From the IMG/VR virus record IMGVR_UViG_3300049217_000061, positions 1 through 57,363 of that record: a DNA stretch of 57,363 nucleotides; one strand, written 5' to 3'. The stretch is from a virus. Position numbers and translations under genes: made by a program. Shown here in pieces: positions 56,028 to 57,363 of the stretch. The notes beneath the pieces are model-generated. The model ran no database searches and was not told the DNA's origin. It saw only the letters and a list, made by a program, of their open reading frames with translations. Within the stretch, counting starts at the first letter, position 1. Each line of letters opens with the position of its first letter.

Positions 56028-56792
56028 ATGAAACACGAAAATGAAACACGATCGATAGAAGAATTAGAAGAGGACATTCCCACCACCTGTAAGGACGTTG
56101 CCACCCTCACTCTCGCCATAGACTCCGCTACCGCCACCACCTCCTCTTTCACGCAAACCGGACCGAAAACTTACAAGATTACAATTCGCAGAGGTCTCCC
56201 AGGTAACGAGGTAACTGATATCGAAGCATTCCGTACCACGTTAGCCCATGAGTTAGGGCATTTCGTTCTTGCTCTCTCCCTCGACCCCACCCACGACCCC
56301 ACCCACATGTTTGACTACCTTCTATCCCACGACCCCGCTACCCTCCTCCCCGGCGAGCGCAAGGCGTGGACTCTCGCCTCCCTAATCTACCCTGCCCTAG
56401 ACTCCGCGCGCGCGGCTCGCTGCCTTCACTCCTACGAGCGCGTACCCTCTACGTGCTCCGATTGTGGCGAGTATCACGACTGCCTCAGCGCGGACCACAA
56501 CTCGACCGACGGTTGCTCGCCAATGGAGTCCGCCGCGACCGGAAAACCGCTTGTGGATACTCCAGAGTATTATGAGGCCAAGGGCAGACCCGATCTGGCT
56601 GCGAAGGTGCGCGGCGGAAGCTTCCACGATTGCCTGCCCCCTGCCCCTGCCCCCTCGCCTGCCCCTGCCCCACCCTCGGACCCTGACCCTATGCGCTGGT
56701 ATTGGCCCCTAGCCTTCGGCACCTGCCTCACTCTCGCCTGCCTCTCCATTCTCGGGGAAGCGTGCCTGACCGCGTGCGAGGTGCTGCGATGA
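56028..56792 (+). CDS. ImmA-like HExxH metallopeptidase with C-terminal membrane span
   Basis: 254 aa; AAGGAGATTACCTAGT precedes the ATG. FRTTLAHELGHFVLALS carries HELGH (His74, Glu75, His78), the zinc site of ImmA/IrrE-type peptidases, which often cleave repressors. Residues about 140-165 hold several Cys/His (CSDCGEYHDC). After a Pro/Ala linker (about 205-225), WYWPLAFGTCLTLACLSILG is a membrane span. Membrane tethering of this fold is unusual. Candidate repressor- or host-protein-cleaving early protein. Confidence 0.75.
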   Translation: MKHENETRSIEELEEDIPTTCKDVATLTLAIDSATATTSSFTQTGPKTYKITIRRGLPGNEVTDIEAFRTTLAHELGHFVLALSLDPTHDPTHMFDYLLSHDPATLLPGERKAWTLASLIYPALDSARAARCLHSYERVPSTCSDCGEYHDCLSADHNSTDGCSPMESAATGKPLVDTPEYYEAKGRPDLAAKVRGGSFHDCLPPAPAPSPAPAPPSDPDPMRWYWPLAFGTCLTLACLSILGEACLTACEVLR

Positions 56793-57034
56793 CAATGATT
56801 CATCCTGGGCTTGCCTTCCGCACCCGCGCGCACGCGGTTCTCCACTACCCGGCCACGCGCATGCTGTTATTCCTTGGCGCGGTCATCCTGTCAGTATGGC
56901 TGGCGGACCGCGTGTCTCACTCTCCACTAGTCACCACCGGCGCGGCAGCCGCCTCCCTGTCTCTCTCTAAGGGACTAGAGCGGCTCGCGGAAGTACTCTG
57001 CGATTGCGTCTGCGACCGCTTGTTCCCACAGTAG
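56789..57034 (+). CDS. Membrane protein (81 aa)
   Basis: The ATG overlaps the peptidase stop (ATGA). One clear span (MLLFLGAVILSVWLADRV) and a second weaker one (TTGAAAASLSLSKGL), then CDCVCDRLF. Co-translated with the membrane-anchored peptidase and so a likely partner. Confidence 0.65.
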   Translation: MTMIHPGLAFRTRAHAVLHYPATRMLLFLGAVILSVWLADRVSHSPLVTTGAAAASLSLSKGLERLAEVLCDCVCDRLFPQ

Positions 57035-57108
57035 CTATAACCCGAGTGCCCGCGCGTGACAGGTGGGCATTCCACGATGTAGCTAGTCACAGAAAGGACG
57101 GTCGCCTT

Positions 57109-57243
57109 ATGCCTAACACTTGGGAATCCCTAGAGGATAACTGCCTCGCCCCCGTCACGGATTGCGAGTGGGACGCGCGGCAGGCCTGCATCACCCTAAT
57201 GCTCGCACGATCTGCCCACTTCCGAGGATACGGAAACGTATGA
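57109..57243 (+). CDS. 44-aa hypothetical protein at the window end
   Basis: MPNTWESLEDNCLAPVTDCE continues to ARSAHFRGYGNV, with AGAAAGGACGG before the ATG. Its stop falls within the terminal repeat, so the gene ends at base 13 of the circular map. Contains two Cys; function unknown. Confidence 0.55.
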   Translation: MPNTWESLEDNCLAPVTDCEWDARQACITLMLARSAHFRGYGNV

Positions 57244-57363
57244 CGCGGTAAACGGCGGGCGTAACGGCGGGCGTTAACCTATAAACTCTTTCACCTCTCG
57301 CCTCACGGGGCGGGCCTGCCTCACGGGGCGGGCCTGCCTCACGGGGCGGGCCTGCCTCACGGG
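57231..57363. repeat. Right copy of terminal redundancy
   Basis: 57231-57356 equals 1-126. The last bases continue into a partial fourth 18-bp unit, whereas the left copy leaves the array after three units. Confidence 0.9.

Overview
The window is an essentially complete tailed-phage genome of about 57.2 kb. Its first 126 bases recur at 57231-57356, so the sequence closes on itself. The ends differ only in the copy number of an 18-bp tandem repeat. The virion genes look podovirus-like: terminase, portal, scaffold, HK97-fold-type coat, connector-like and nozzle-like tail proteins, and three large internal-virion-type proteins. I see no contractile or long-tail genes, tape measure, integrase, rRNA or tRNA. 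One virion/adhesin gene carries choice-of-anchor-D/ASH-type domains and several genes start with secretion signals, a style common in Acidobacteria, so an acidobacterial soil host is my best but uncertain guess.

Layout. 1-1154 is non-coding and rich in tandem repeats and hairpins. 1155-3888 holds small regulatory and DNA-binding genes (zinc ribbon, XRE and Fis-type helix-turn-helix) leading into packaging. 3894-13255 carries terminase, portal, scaffold, coat and accessory head genes, followed by a rho-independent terminator. 13363-22775 has a connector-like gene and three large genes with signal peptides or membrane anchors. 22833-24808 is a lysis cassette (small membrane proteins, M15 peptidase endolysin, lipoprotein). 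25162-36778 encodes the tail and internal virion proteins. A Cas4-like cysteine-cluster gene ends this rightward block and meets the leftward block tail to tail near 37.8-37.9 kb.

37821-55411 is transcribed leftward. It holds DNA metabolism genes: a C5-cytosine methyltransferase with a second long reading frame inside it, a uracil-DNA-glycosylase-like protein, an ERCC4-type nuclease with helix-hairpin-helix motifs, a Sak4-like ATPase, a PD-(D/E)XK exonuclease, an XPD/DinG-like helicase with a cysteine cluster and a TSPPY-type methyltransferase. It also holds many tiny cysteine-rich proteins, and DUF932 and DUF932-neighbour genes broken by +1 frame changes. No DNA polymerase or RNA polymerase is recognisable, so the phage probably borrows the host's. 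55860-57243 is a short rightward early cluster that includes a membrane-anchored ImmA-like HExxH metallopeptidase.

The most unusual signals are these: a strongly over-represented asymmetric heptamer, GGTAACT, found about 70 times by hand count, inside genes and at starts; a conserved 32-bp promoter-like element present once on each strand; dual coding across the methyltransferase; a 10-nt insertion between two AAT triplets in the DUF932 gene; and minisatellite-like tandem repeats spread across the genome.
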